A stretch of DNA of 64,000 nt from CAVWUA01 sp963758025. Lineage in GTDB: Bacteria; Planctomycetota; Planctomycetia; Isosphaerales; Isosphaeraceae. A program made the translations under genes and the position numbers. The notes beneath the pieces are model-generated. The model did not search any database and was not told the DNA's origin. It saw only the letters and a list, made by a program, of their open reading frames with translations. Every line of letters starts with the position of its first letter. Within the stretch, counting starts at the first letter, position 1. This document shows positions 20,419 through 28,897 of the stretch, in pieces. The DNA lies in assembly GCA_963758025.1 (NCBI GenBank), contig CAVWUA010000003.1, positions 62,001-126,000 on the forward strand. Direction: 5' to 3'.

Positions 20419-21006
20419 ATGAAATCGAAGCTTCTGCCGATGCTCGTCTCGATGGTGATCTTCGTCGGCCTCTCCGGAATCCCCGCCATCGGACCGGCGC
20501 ATTCCCGCGAGTTCCGACCGGCTCAGAAAACGGGACGCCCCTCCCGAGAAAGCCAGCCCGATGAACCGGTCGGGAAGACGAAATCCGACGTGGTCGCCGC
20601 CCCCGCGCCTCGGTTCGTGCCGGAATTTCCCCGGCGCAAGGTGCAATCGCACCAGTCGGGGTTCATCAGCTACGTCGGATCGTTCAAGGTGGATGGCCTG
20701 ACGGCGGAGGGGCTCTATCGCTGGCGAGAGACGATCAACCCGCCGCGCTACCTGCTCTGGGAAGGACGGTTCCACTCGGTCGGAACCTACATGATCCGCT
20801 ACGGTGGCCGAGGGGGTGTGACCGGCTTCCCGAGAGATTATCTGGCCCTTGTGTACAAGGACAATCAGTACAACTTCTGGCTGGCCTTCAGCGCCCAGCA
20901 GAACCCGGACGGGACGTACAATCTCGCCTTCTCGGAAAACTTCAACGATCCAAACGGTTGGTACTGGTGGGATGACAACATGCGGCGGTTCGACGTGGCG
21001 AACTGA
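20419..21006 (+). CDS. Secreted hypothetical protein
   Basis: A 195-residue protein with a clear signal peptide (MKSKLLPMLVSMVIFVGLSG..., cleavage probably after AHS near residue 29), a charged linker, and a Trp/Tyr-rich C-terminal domain (about residues 75-195) with FISYVGSFKVDG, YLLWEGRFHSVGTYMIRYGG and NGWYWWDDNMRRFDVAN. I do not recognise the family; the aromatic, beta-rich look suggests a small carbohydrate- or ligand-binding fold (inference). The start at ATG 20419 is preceded by AGAGAGAG. It lies 62 bases after mutS2 on the same strand. Confidence 0.65.
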   Translation: MKSKLLPMLVSMVIFVGLSGIPAIGPAHSREFRPAQKTGRPSRESQPDEPVGKTKSDVVAAPAPRFVPEFPRRKVQSHQSGFISYVGSFKVDGLTAEGLYRWRETINPPRYLLWEGRFHSVGTYMIRYGGRGGVTGFPRDYLALVYKDNQYNFWLAFSAQQNPDGTYNLAFSENFNDPNGWYWWDDNMRRFDVAN

Positions 21007-21021
21007 CGGGTTGTCAACAAC

Positions 21022-21056
21022 GCGAGGGCGAGAGACCCATCGTCTCCCGCCCTCGC
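21022..21056. terminator. Strong hairpin between convergent genes
   Basis: Arms 21022-21036 and 21042-21056 pair over 15 positions with one mismatch (GCGAGGGCG pairs with CGCCCTCGC region), loop CCATC. It sits between the secreted protein gene (+) and glgB (-) and probably ends both transcripts. Confidence 0.7.
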
Positions 21057-21088
21057 TCACGTCTTCGCCTCTCGTTCCGGTTGCCCGC

Positions 21089-23335
21089 TCACTCCGGTCC
21101 CGGCGATGCCTTCAGGTACAGGACACCCAGGGGGGGCAGGTTGAGCGAGATGTGATAGGGCCGTCCGGCATGCTCGCCCGGATGGGCCCAGACACCGCCT
21201 TGATTCCCGGCGTTCGAGCCGTTGTAGATGCCGGCGTCGGTATTCAGCAGCTCTCGGTAGTAGCCAAGCGACGGGACACCGACACGGTAATCGTACCGGA
21301 CGACGGGAGTGAAGTTGCAGACGACCACGATATCGTTGCCCGGCTCATTGCCGCGACGGAGGAAGGCCAGGACGCTGTTCTCCCAGTCGTGCAGCTCCAG
21401 CCATTCGAACCCGGTCCATTCAAAGTCGATCTCGTGCAGGGCGGGTTCCGACTTGTAGAGGGCATTCAGGTCGGTGATGAGCTTCTGCATTCCTCGGTGG
21501 CTGTCCCACTGGAGCAGGTGCCAGTCCAGGCTGTCGTCATGCTTCCACTCGCGCCACTGGGCGAACTCGCAGCCCATGTACAGAAGCTTCTTGCCGGGAT
21601 GGCCCCACATGTAGCCGTACAGGAGCCGCAGGTTGGCGTACTTCTGCCAGAGGTCTCCCGGCATCTTGTCCAGGAGCGACCCCTTGCCGTGCACGACCTC
21701 GTCGTGCGAGAGGGGAAGGATGAAGTTCTCCGTGAAGGCGTAGATCAAGCTGAACGTGAGGGCCCCGTGCTGGTACTTGCGGTAGATCGGGTCCTTCTTC
21801 ATGTACTCCAGGGTGTCGTTCATCCAGCCCATGTTCCACTTCAGGCTGAACCCGAGCCCGCCCGTGTACGTCGGCCGCGAGACGCCCGGCCAGCTCGTCG
21901 ATTCCTCGGCGATCGTCAAGACGCCCGGATGATAGTGGTGCGCCAGCTCGTTGAGCTTCTTGAGGAAGTCGATCGCTTCGAGGTTCTCGTTCCCGCCATG
22001 GGCGTTCGGCACCCATTCGCCAGGGTCCCGCGAGTAATCCAGGTAGAGCATCGAGGCGACGGCATCGACTCGCAGGCCGTCGATGTGATAGCGTTCGAGC
22101 CAGAACAGGGCGTTGCCGATCAGGAAGTTGCGCACCTCGGCGCGACCGTAGTTGTAGATCATCGTGCCCCAGTCGCGATGTTCGCCGAGCCGGGGATCTT
22201 CGTGCTCGTAGAGGTGGGTGCCATCGAAAAAGGCGAGACCGTGCCGGTCGCGCGGGAAGTGGGCCGGAACCCAGTCCACGATGACACCGTAACCGTGCTT
22301 GTGCAGCGTATCGACGAGATAGGCGAAGTCGTCCGGCGTGCCGAAGCGTGACGTGGGGGCGAAGGCGCCGACGGGCTGGTATCCCCAGCTTCCGTCGAAC
22401 GGGTGCTCGTTCACCGGCAGGAACTCGACGTGGGTGAAGCCGGTCTCCTTGAGGTACTGGACCAGCTCGTCGGCCAGCTCCCGGTAGGTGAGGAAACGGT
22501 TCCCTTCCTCGACCTTGCGCTTCCAGGAACCGGGATGGACCTCATACACGGAGATCGGCGCGTTGAGCCCCTGACGCTGGGCGCGGTTGGCCATCCACTC
22601 GTCGTCATGCCACTGGAACTTGGTAATGTCCCAGACGATCGAGGCGGTCTGAGGCCGCATCTCGGCATGAAAACCGTAGGGGTCGGACTTCTCGACCATG
22701 TAACCGTGGTAGCGGCTCTTGATTTCGAACTTGTACACCTCACCCTGGCTCAGGTCGGGGATGAAGATTTCCCAGATTCCGGTTGGCCCGCAACTGCGCA
22801 ACGGGTGGCGGCGACCATCCCAGTGGTTGAAGTTGCCGATGACGCTGACGCGTTCGGCATTGGGAGCCCAGACCGCGAAATGCACCCCCTTGAAGCCCTC
22901 GTGGGTCACGAGGTGAGCCCCCAGGCGCTCGTAGTTCTTGTAGTGAGTCCCCTCGCCGAGGAGATACAGGTCGTACTCCGTCAAGACCGGGCCGAACTGG
23001 TACGGATCAACGAAGTCCCAGACGTGTCCCTGGTGGTTCTCGACGGCCAGTCGATAGGGGAAGGGGGCGTTGCGGTCGGAAAAGACTTTTTCGTAGAAGC
23101 CGTCGTTGTGTACGCGGTCCATCTCGATCCGCTCGCCCGGCTCACCTCGGCTCAGATCGATCACCCAGGCCCGCCGTGCCTCCGGCAAGAATGCGCGGAT
23201 GATCCTCGCCTTCCGGCCGTCGGCCTTGATCTCATGGGGGCCGAGCAGGCCGAACGGATCCCAGTGGGCGGCGTGGGTGATGAGAGCGAGGTCGGACGGG
23301 TTGGTTTGAGGCGCGGTCGGGGTGGACGTGGACAT
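21089..23335 (-). CDS. glgB: 1,4-alpha-glucan branching enzyme (GH13)
   Basis: A 748-residue protein with the full GlgB layout: an N-terminal module (about 1-110), CBM48 (about 120-215, VHFAVWAPNAERVSVIGNFN), the GH13 barrel and a C-terminal beta domain. Catalytic residues are visible: nucleophile Asp423 in GLRVDAVASM, acid/base Glu477 in IAEESTSWPG, and the third Asp in LPLSHDEVVHGKGS. It transfers alpha-1,4 segments into alpha-1,6 branches in glycogen. ATG 23335 follows GGAGAGAG. No other glycogen gene is adjacent. Confidence 0.97.
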   Translation of the reverse strand: MSTSTPTAPQTNPSDLALITHAAHWDPFGLLGPHEIKADGRKARIIRAFLPEARRAWVIDLSRGEPGERIEMDRVHNDGFYEKVFSDRNAPFPYRLAVENHQGHVWDFVDPYQFGPVLTEYDLYLLGEGTHYKNYERLGAHLVTHEGFKGVHFAVWAPNAERVSVIGNFNHWDGRRHPLRSCGPTGIWEIFIPDLSQGEVYKFEIKSRYHGYMVEKSDPYGFHAEMRPQTASIVWDITKFQWHDDEWMANRAQRQGLNAPISVYEVHPGSWKRKVEEGNRFLTYRELADELVQYLKETGFTHVEFLPVNEHPFDGSWGYQPVGAFAPTSRFGTPDDFAYLVDTLHKHGYGVIVDWVPAHFPRDRHGLAFFDGTHLYEHEDPRLGEHRDWGTMIYNYGRAEVRNFLIGNALFWLERYHIDGLRVDAVASMLYLDYSRDPGEWVPNAHGGNENLEAIDFLKKLNELAHHYHPGVLTIAEESTSWPGVSRPTYTGGLGFSLKWNMGWMNDTLEYMKKDPIYRKYQHGALTFSLIYAFTENFILPLSHDEVVHGKGSLLDKMPGDLWQKYANLRLLYGYMWGHPGKKLLYMGCEFAQWREWKHDDSLDWHLLQWDSHRGMQKLITDLNALYKSEPALHEIDFEWTGFEWLELHDWENSVLAFLRRGNEPGNDIVVVCNFTPVVRYDYRVGVPSLGYYRELLNTDAGIYNGSNAGNQGGVWAHPGEHAGRPYHISLNLPPLGVLYLKASPGPE

Positions 23336-23471
23336 CGTCTTGCTCTCTCCGAAAATCAATCCAAAAAGGCCGCGCGGGCCGGGCTTGAGATGGGATCAGG
23401 ATACCCCAACCCTACCGACCCGGACCCGGCATTGCAAACAACGTTGACCCGCGAAGGCGGGCCGGATTCGA

Positions 23472-24698
23472 TCACTTCGCCGGTTTCTCTCGCACGTCCG
23501 GCGCCGGAAGCACGACTTCGGCGATCATCGGCAGGTGGTCCGATCCGACGTCCGGCCCGACCCAGCAGCGCCGGAATCGCCATTTGCTGGAGGCCAGCAC
23601 CTGATCGATTCCCACCCAGGGCAGCGTGCTGGGGCGGGTATAACCGTAACCCCACCCGGCCTCCTCGAACCCGACGCGGAACTCCTGCCGCAGCAAATCC
23701 ATCATCGGGCTGTCCCGCGGCATGTTGAAGTCGCCCCCAACCAGGACCGGCGCGTTCCGCGTCTTGGCGGCAAGGGAAATCGCCAGCTCGCCGATTTGCT
23801 GCCAGCGCCAGGAAATGTAGCGATTCAAGGATTCAATTTGCCCTTCACGGAGGAACGCGGCCCCGGTACGCATCGTGGGCATGTGCGTGCTGGCGACCCA
23901 GAATTCCCGACGATCCGGCAAACGCAGGCGGACCCACGAGAGCCGAACCGGCCAGAATTGGCGTTCCGGGAACCATTCGTCGGTATCCTCCTGCTCCTCG
24001 ACGATGGGCAGACGCGTCGCGATCGTTTCCGAGTCGTTCAGATGCCAACCCCGTGCCAAAACCGCCTCCAGAAGCTGGGCGTCCCCGCGCTTGAGCCGCA
24101 TCTCCTGGAGACAGAGGACATCCAGATTTTCGCGTTCGATCAACCGGGCCACGGCCCGCGCATCGATCAGTCCACCTCCTTTGTTCAGGGTCATGATTCG
24201 AATCGTTGCCCCCCGGGGGGGCGGCATCAGCAGCGGACCGAGCGGCAGCGACAAGCCCATCAACGGTCCGGCGATGATGATGGCCGTCGCCGCGTGCCAG
24301 CCCCAGAGCCGCCGCCGGCGTGCCCGTCCGGCCAGCAGCACGAGAATCGGCAGCGGGAACAGGAAGGCCCAGCGGGGGACATACTGCAAGAGCGTCGCGA
24401 GCCACCAGCGCTCCGCCAGCCAGCGGAGCAGGGCCAGCACGATCAGCACGACGGCCGCGTAGATCCAGCTCGCCAGGGCGACCCAGCGTCCCCAGGGCCT
24501 CGCTGGCAAGGCGACTTTCGTGACGTTCTCGGCGGCGGCAATCGGCTCGTCACGCGCGGGACTCCGGCGGGTTTGCGGCCTCGATGCGCCGCAACCGACG
24601 CAGGTTGTCAGATATTTCGCCCAGGGATTGGGCGTGCCGCAACGCTCGCAGCGCCAGAACGTGGGATCGGCCTCATCGGAATGCTTCGTGTGCGCCAT
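23472..24698 (-). CDS. Membrane endonuclease/exonuclease/phosphatase (EEP) protein with N-terminal zinc ribbon
   Basis: About 408 residues. Residues 10-40 hold two CxxC pairs (FWRCERCGTPNP, CVGCGASRP), a RanBP2-type or ribbon zinc site. Three hydrophobic helices (about 70-150) follow, then an EEP catalytic domain: TLNKGGG, LCLQEMRL, ASTHMPTMRT, GGDFNMPRDSP, GIDQVLAS and GSDHLPMIAEV supply the Asn, Glu, His, Asp/Asn, Asp and Asp-His residues of this Mg2+-dependent phosphoesterase fold. The catalytic domain should face one side of the membrane. Substrate unknown (DNA, lipid phosphate or inositol phosphate are all possible). ATG 24698 follows GGAGG. Confidence 0.85.
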   Translation of the reverse strand: MAHTKHSDEADPTFWRCERCGTPNPWAKYLTTCVGCGASRPQTRRSPARDEPIAAAENVTKVALPARPWGRWVALASWIYAAVVLIVLALLRWLAERWWLATLLQYVPRWAFLFPLPILVLLAGRARRRRLWGWHAATAIIIAGPLMGLSLPLGPLLMPPPRGATIRIMTLNKGGGLIDARAVARLIERENLDVLCLQEMRLKRGDAQLLEAVLARGWHLNDSETIATRLPIVEEQEDTDEWFPERQFWPVRLSWVRLRLPDRREFWVASTHMPTMRTGAAFLREGQIESLNRYISWRWQQIGELAISLAAKTRNAPVLVGGDFNMPRDSPMMDLLRQEFRVGFEEAGWGYGYTRPSTLPWVGIDQVLASSKWRFRRCWVGPDVGSDHLPMIAEVVLPAPDVREKPAK

Positions 24699-25154
24699 TC
24701 GACCTCCGAAAACCGCCGCGACCTGCAATCCAAACGTGGTTCCACCGCGACGACCGACACTCTAATTCGCGGCGACTCCAGGATGACGGTCCGGAGTGAC
24801 CGCGCCCAGGGGGATCACGCCGATCGGATCAACGGCAATACCGCGCTTTCCGGTTCTTCACGCGCAAGCAACTGCGCTCGACTGTTACCCGCGTCGCGCG
24901 GTCTGGCGGAAGAGTTCCTCACGATCCCCCATTGCCCGCTTTCGCGACGATCACCCCAAGGATAGGTCGAATCCGCACGAGGAAATGGTATCGGGGCGTT
25001 TTCCTGGCGAGGATTCTGCCTTATGATACCTAGTCTGACAGGGTCGTGACGCGAAAATCACGAATCGATTCCGACCGGAGCTGGCGGGACGGCCCATCGC
25101 TCCCAGAGGTCCCGATGCCTGGAGAATTGATGCCACGGTGCGAGAGGAGGGACG
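24699..25154. other. Divergent intergenic region
   Basis: About 455 bases between the EEP gene (-) and the response-regulator/kinase gene (+). I see no convincing gene, RNA or inverted repeat; it presumably holds both promoters. Confidence 0.55.
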
Positions 25155-26255
25155 ATGGGTACGGTTCTGCTGGTTGAGGACAACCCGGCGGATCGGCTGC
25201 TCCTGCGAACGATCCTGTCTCGCGCCGGGTTCGAGGTGCACGAGGTTTCTTACGGGCTCCAGGCTCGGGACAAGACGGCGGAGGTCCGCCCGCATGTCGT
25301 GGTGCTCGACGTGAACCTGCCGGACATCGACGGTCACGAGGTTTGCCGACAGCTCCGGGCTGACCCGCATCTGACGGGCATTCCCGTCCTGATGCTGACG
25401 GTCCGCGACGATGAGCGGGACATCCTGGCGGGGCTCGAAGCCGGAGCGGACGACTACATCGCCAAGGACGCCGCGCCCGAGATCATCCTGGCGCGGGTGC
25501 GGCGGCTCGCTCGGTACCGGCAGATGGCCATGGTAACGGTTCTGAACGAGCAGCTTGTTCAGATCGGCCGATTGCTGGCCGGAATCATCCACGAAATCCG
25601 GGGACCGCTTTCCGTCATCCGCGGCAATGCCGAGTTGATGTCGATAACCCTGGGGCCGGAGCACGAGGTTCATCGCTGGATCGATCCGATCGTGCGGAAC
25701 TGTCAGCTCCTGCAATCCCGGCTGGAACACCTCATGACCGCCGTTCGGAGCGGCCCGCCGGTGCTCCAGCCGGTGGACGTGAACTTCATCGTGCGGGAGT
25801 CCGCCGACCTGTTCCTCAAAGGGACCGATCCGAGCAAGCAAGGGGTGCGGATCGTCACCGAGTTCGCCGCGTCGCTCTCGGCGGTCCAGGCCGACGCCGG
25901 ACGAATCATGCAGGTGATCTTGAACCTCCTGAGCAACGCCCAGGACGCGATCAAGGCGGAGAAAACCGGCGGGGAGATCTCCGTGCGGACCGAGCCGTGC
26001 GCCCACGACGGCAAGGTCGGCGTGAGGATCGAGATCAGCGACAACGGTCCCGGCATCCCCGAGTCGAGCCTCGGGCGCATCTTCGAGCCCTTCTACAGCA
26101 CCAAGGCCGATGGCAGCGGCTACGGCCTCTATCTCGCCAGTGAGATCGTCCGCGAGCACGGCGGCGTGCTCTCCGCGTGTAATCGGGAAGAGGGTGGGGC
26201 GCGATTCGTCGTCTGGCTTCCTGTTGGCACTCCCGAAACGTCCGGTACGGAATAA
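25155..26255 (+). CDS. Response regulator-histidine kinase hybrid (REC-HisKA-HATPase)
   Basis: A 366-residue protein. An N-terminal receiver domain (residues 1-120) has the acidic pair ED at 8-9, phosphoacceptor Asp52 in VVVLDVNLPD and Lys104. A HisKA domain follows with His146 in GIIHEIRGPL, then a HATPase with N-box QVILNLLSNAQDA, G1 EISDNGPGIPE and G2 SGYGLYLASEI. The order REC first, kinase second means input is a phosphotransfer signal rather than a ligand. GAGGAGGG precedes ATG 25155. It heads a three-gene two-component cluster on the plus strand. Confidence 0.92.
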   Translation: MGTVLLVEDNPADRLLLRTILSRAGFEVHEVSYGLQARDKTAEVRPHVVVLDVNLPDIDGHEVCRQLRADPHLTGIPVLMLTVRDDERDILAGLEAGADDYIAKDAAPEIILARVRRLARYRQMAMVTVLNEQLVQIGRLLAGIIHEIRGPLSVIRGNAELMSITLGPEHEVHRWIDPIVRNCQLLQSRLEHLMTAVRSGPPVLQPVDVNFIVRESADLFLKGTDPSKQGVRIVTEFAASLSAVQADAGRIMQVILNLLSNAQDAIKAEKTGGEISVRTEPCAHDGKVGVRIEISDNGPGIPESSLGRIFEPFYSTKADGSGYGLYLASEIVREHGGVLSACNREEGGARFVVWLPVGTPETSGTE

Positions 26256-26285
26256 TCCTTTTCGCGAACGCGAACGGGCCGATCC

Positions 26286-28341
26286 ATGACGCGAACGCCG
26301 GTTGATCCCGCATCCTGGACCAGACGCCGCCAGTCTCGCCATTTTCTCGTCCTGCTGGCCCTGGCATTTGTCCCTTTGCTGGCGGGCCTCGCCGCCTCGG
26401 CGTATGCGGGGCTGTCGGGGCCGAGAACCTCGCTTCCGGTGCTCCTGGGTCTCCTCGTTTCGCTGTACGTGCTCATCCTCCAAGGAGGAGTGTCGTACCA
26501 GAGACGTCGCCGGCTCGAACGTCTCGCCCGATCGATTCACGCCCTGGCGGATAATCCGAAGGCGCCGCTGGTTCTGCCCGCCGACCCCGAACTGCGCGCC
26601 GTCAAGCTCGGCCTGGATCGGATTCGGAATCGATTCCTGGAAGAGCGGGAATCGTCCGACATTTCACCTCAATCCTCCGCTTCGCCGTTTCCGGAGGCGC
26701 CGATGACCCGGAGCGGGCTTTACGAATCCCCGCCGACGATCGGCGCCGGACTGGACCCGAACCTTTCGGCCGACCTGTCGATCACCGACGAGATGGTCTG
26801 CCGGCTCGACCCCCGATCGCTCTGTCCGATCGATGCCAGCCCGGCGGCGGAGCGATTTCTCGGATGGCCGCTTGAGAAGCTCAAGGTGATGACGTTTCCC
26901 GAGATCGTTCACCCGGACCACCGCGACCTCGCCCGAGAGCAGTTGCGGGCCTCGACCATCAAGGGGGAGGCCCATGGCCTGATCTACCGGATCAAGACGG
27001 CGAAAGGGGCGACCAAGGCCATTGAGATGAACGTCAGCGCCCGCTACGCGCCCGATTGCACCGTGTCTCACCTGCGATGCCACCTCGCCGACGTCACGGC
27101 CAAGCTTCAGGCCAGCCGAGAGCTGCGACGGCGGACGCGGGAGCTGGCCCTGGCCAACGAGCAGTTACGGACGATCAACCGCGAGTTGCAGGAGCTGAAG
27201 GACCGCTACGGCGACCTCTATCAGAATTCCCCGGCGATGTACTTCAGCCTCGACCCCGAAGGCCGGCTCCGCGACTGCAACAACACGATGCTCCGCACCC
27301 TGGGGCTCGGCCGCAACGACCTGATCGGCCGCCTCTATACGACCTTGCTGCCGGAGTCGCTGCACGGGGATTACGTTGAGCGTTACGCGCAGTTTCTTCG
27401 AGAGGGGCACATCGAGGTCCCCAGCCGCTGGGTCAAGCCCGACGGCTCGGTCATCGACGTCTGGATCACCGGCACGGCCGTCCGCGCCGCCGATGGTCAG
27501 CTCCTCTACTCGCGGAGTGTGGCCCAGGACGTGACCACGCGCCGCCAGCTCGAAGCGGAACTGAGCCAGAAGAACGCCCGGCTGGCGAGCGCCAACGAGG
27601 AACTGTCCCGGAAGAACCGCGAGCTGGACGAGTTCTCGCACGTGGTCTCGCACGACCTGCAAGAACCCTTGCGCACCTTGATCGCCTTCTCCGATTTCCT
27701 TCAGCAGGACTGCGGCGACCGTCTCGGCGACGACGGGAAGGAGTATCTTCGCTATCTCGTCGATGCCTCGCGACGGATGCGGGCGATGATCGGCGACCTG
27801 CTGGACCTCTCGCGCGGGTAAAATTCTTGGTGTCTTTCAGGCGGTGGACCTGGAAGAGGTCATTGCCCTGATTCAGGCCGACTTCGCCGAGTTGATCCGC
27901 GACAAGCGGGCCGAGGTCCGCCTGGCGGGACCGCTCCCAAGGGTCTGGGGAGACCGCGACCGGATCGCCCAGTTGCTGGGAAATCTGATCGCCAACGGAC
28001 TGAAGTACAACACCCAGGACGCCCCCCGGGTTGAGATCGGCGCTCAGGAAGGGCCAGACAAAGGCTGGGTGACGCTCTTTATCAAGGACAACGGCATCGG
28101 CATTGATCCGCAATTTCACGCGAAGATCTTTCAGGTCTTTCGACGTCTTCATGCCCGGGAGGATTATGACGGTACGGGCGCGGGGCTGGCGATCTCCCAG
28201 AAGATCGTGCAGGCCCACGGCGGGCATATCTGGCTTGAGAGCCAGCCGGGCCTCGGTTCCACCTTCTACCTGACCTTGCCCCGGCCCCCCCTGGACTCCG
28301 ACGACCACTCCGCGATGACCTACGAGCACCATGCTTCTTGA
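26286..28341 (+). CDS. Membrane PAS-PAS histidine kinase, bacteriophytochrome-like core (one frameshift)
   Basis: Two N-terminal transmembrane helices (about residues 20-42 and 50-68), then PAS domain 1 (about 155-275), a coiled linker, PAS domain 2 (about 310-420), and a HisKA of the SHVVSHDLQEPL type with His456. An extra G in the run at 27816-27818 creates a stop at 27819-27821 (TAA); the other frame continues directly as KILGVFQAVDLEEVIALI into a complete HATPase (GNLIANGLKYN, IKDNGIGIDP, GTGAGLAISQKIVQAHGG). I therefore annotate one gene. The DLQEPLR motif is typical of kinases paired with Rcp1-like regulators, and such a regulator gene overlaps the 3' end. Confidence 0.88.
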
Positions 28342-28870
28342 TGACTTCCACATCCTGCTGGTCGAGGACAGCCCCTCCGACGTCAAGATCATCGAACGGG
28401 CGCTGGCCGAACACCCCCGACGCCACCGCCTGACCGTGCTGCGCGATGGCTGGCAGACCCTCCGGTTCCTCGATCGCCTGCGCGACCCATCCACCCGCGC
28501 CGAACTGATCCCCGACCTGATCCTCCTCGACCTGAACCTGCCCGGTCTCGATGGGGGCCAGGTGCTTCAGCGGATCAAGAGCGATCCTGAACTCAAACCG
28601 CTGCCGGTCGTGGTTCTGACCACCTCCCAGCGCGAGGAGGATATCTGGCAGACTTACCAGGCCGGCGCCAACTCCTACATCGTCAAGCCGGCGGAGTTTG
28701 CCGAATACCGCGAGTTGGTCGCCAACCTCCATGCGTACTGGCACGACACGGCCCTGCGCCCCGCCCCCTTCTGCGCCAGAACGAGCCGTAACATCATGCT
28801 GTTCCGCGATCGGCTTGCGACGACGGCAGCGCGTCGAGGAGCGTGCCGCTCTCCTCGTCGGCGGGCCTGA
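28331..28870 (+). CDS. Single-domain response regulator, Rcp1/CheY-like
   Basis: The receiver domain begins FHILLVEDSPSDVKIIERAL, with phosphoacceptor Asp67 in LILLDLNLPG, the switch Thr in VVVLTTSQREED and Lys in SYIVKPAEF. There is no output domain. This form is the usual partner of kinases with a DLQEPLR H-box; the gene overlaps the preceding kinase by 11 bases, so the two are coupled. After residue 145 the sequence turns into low-complexity Arg/Ser-rich residues, so the true stop may lie earlier, hidden by another frame error. It faces the U32 gene with 27 bases between the stops. Confidence 0.85.
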   Translation: MLLDDFHILLVEDSPSDVKIIERALAEHPRRHRLTVLRDGWQTLRFLDRLRDPSTRAELIPDLILLDLNLPGLDGGQVLQRIKSDPELKPLPVVVLTTSQREEDIWQTYQAGANSYIVKPAEFAEYRELVANLHAYWHDTALRPAPFCARTSRNIMLFRDRLATTAARRGACRSPRRRA

Positions 28871-28897
28871 CCACGACGGAAGCACGAGCCCGCGACG

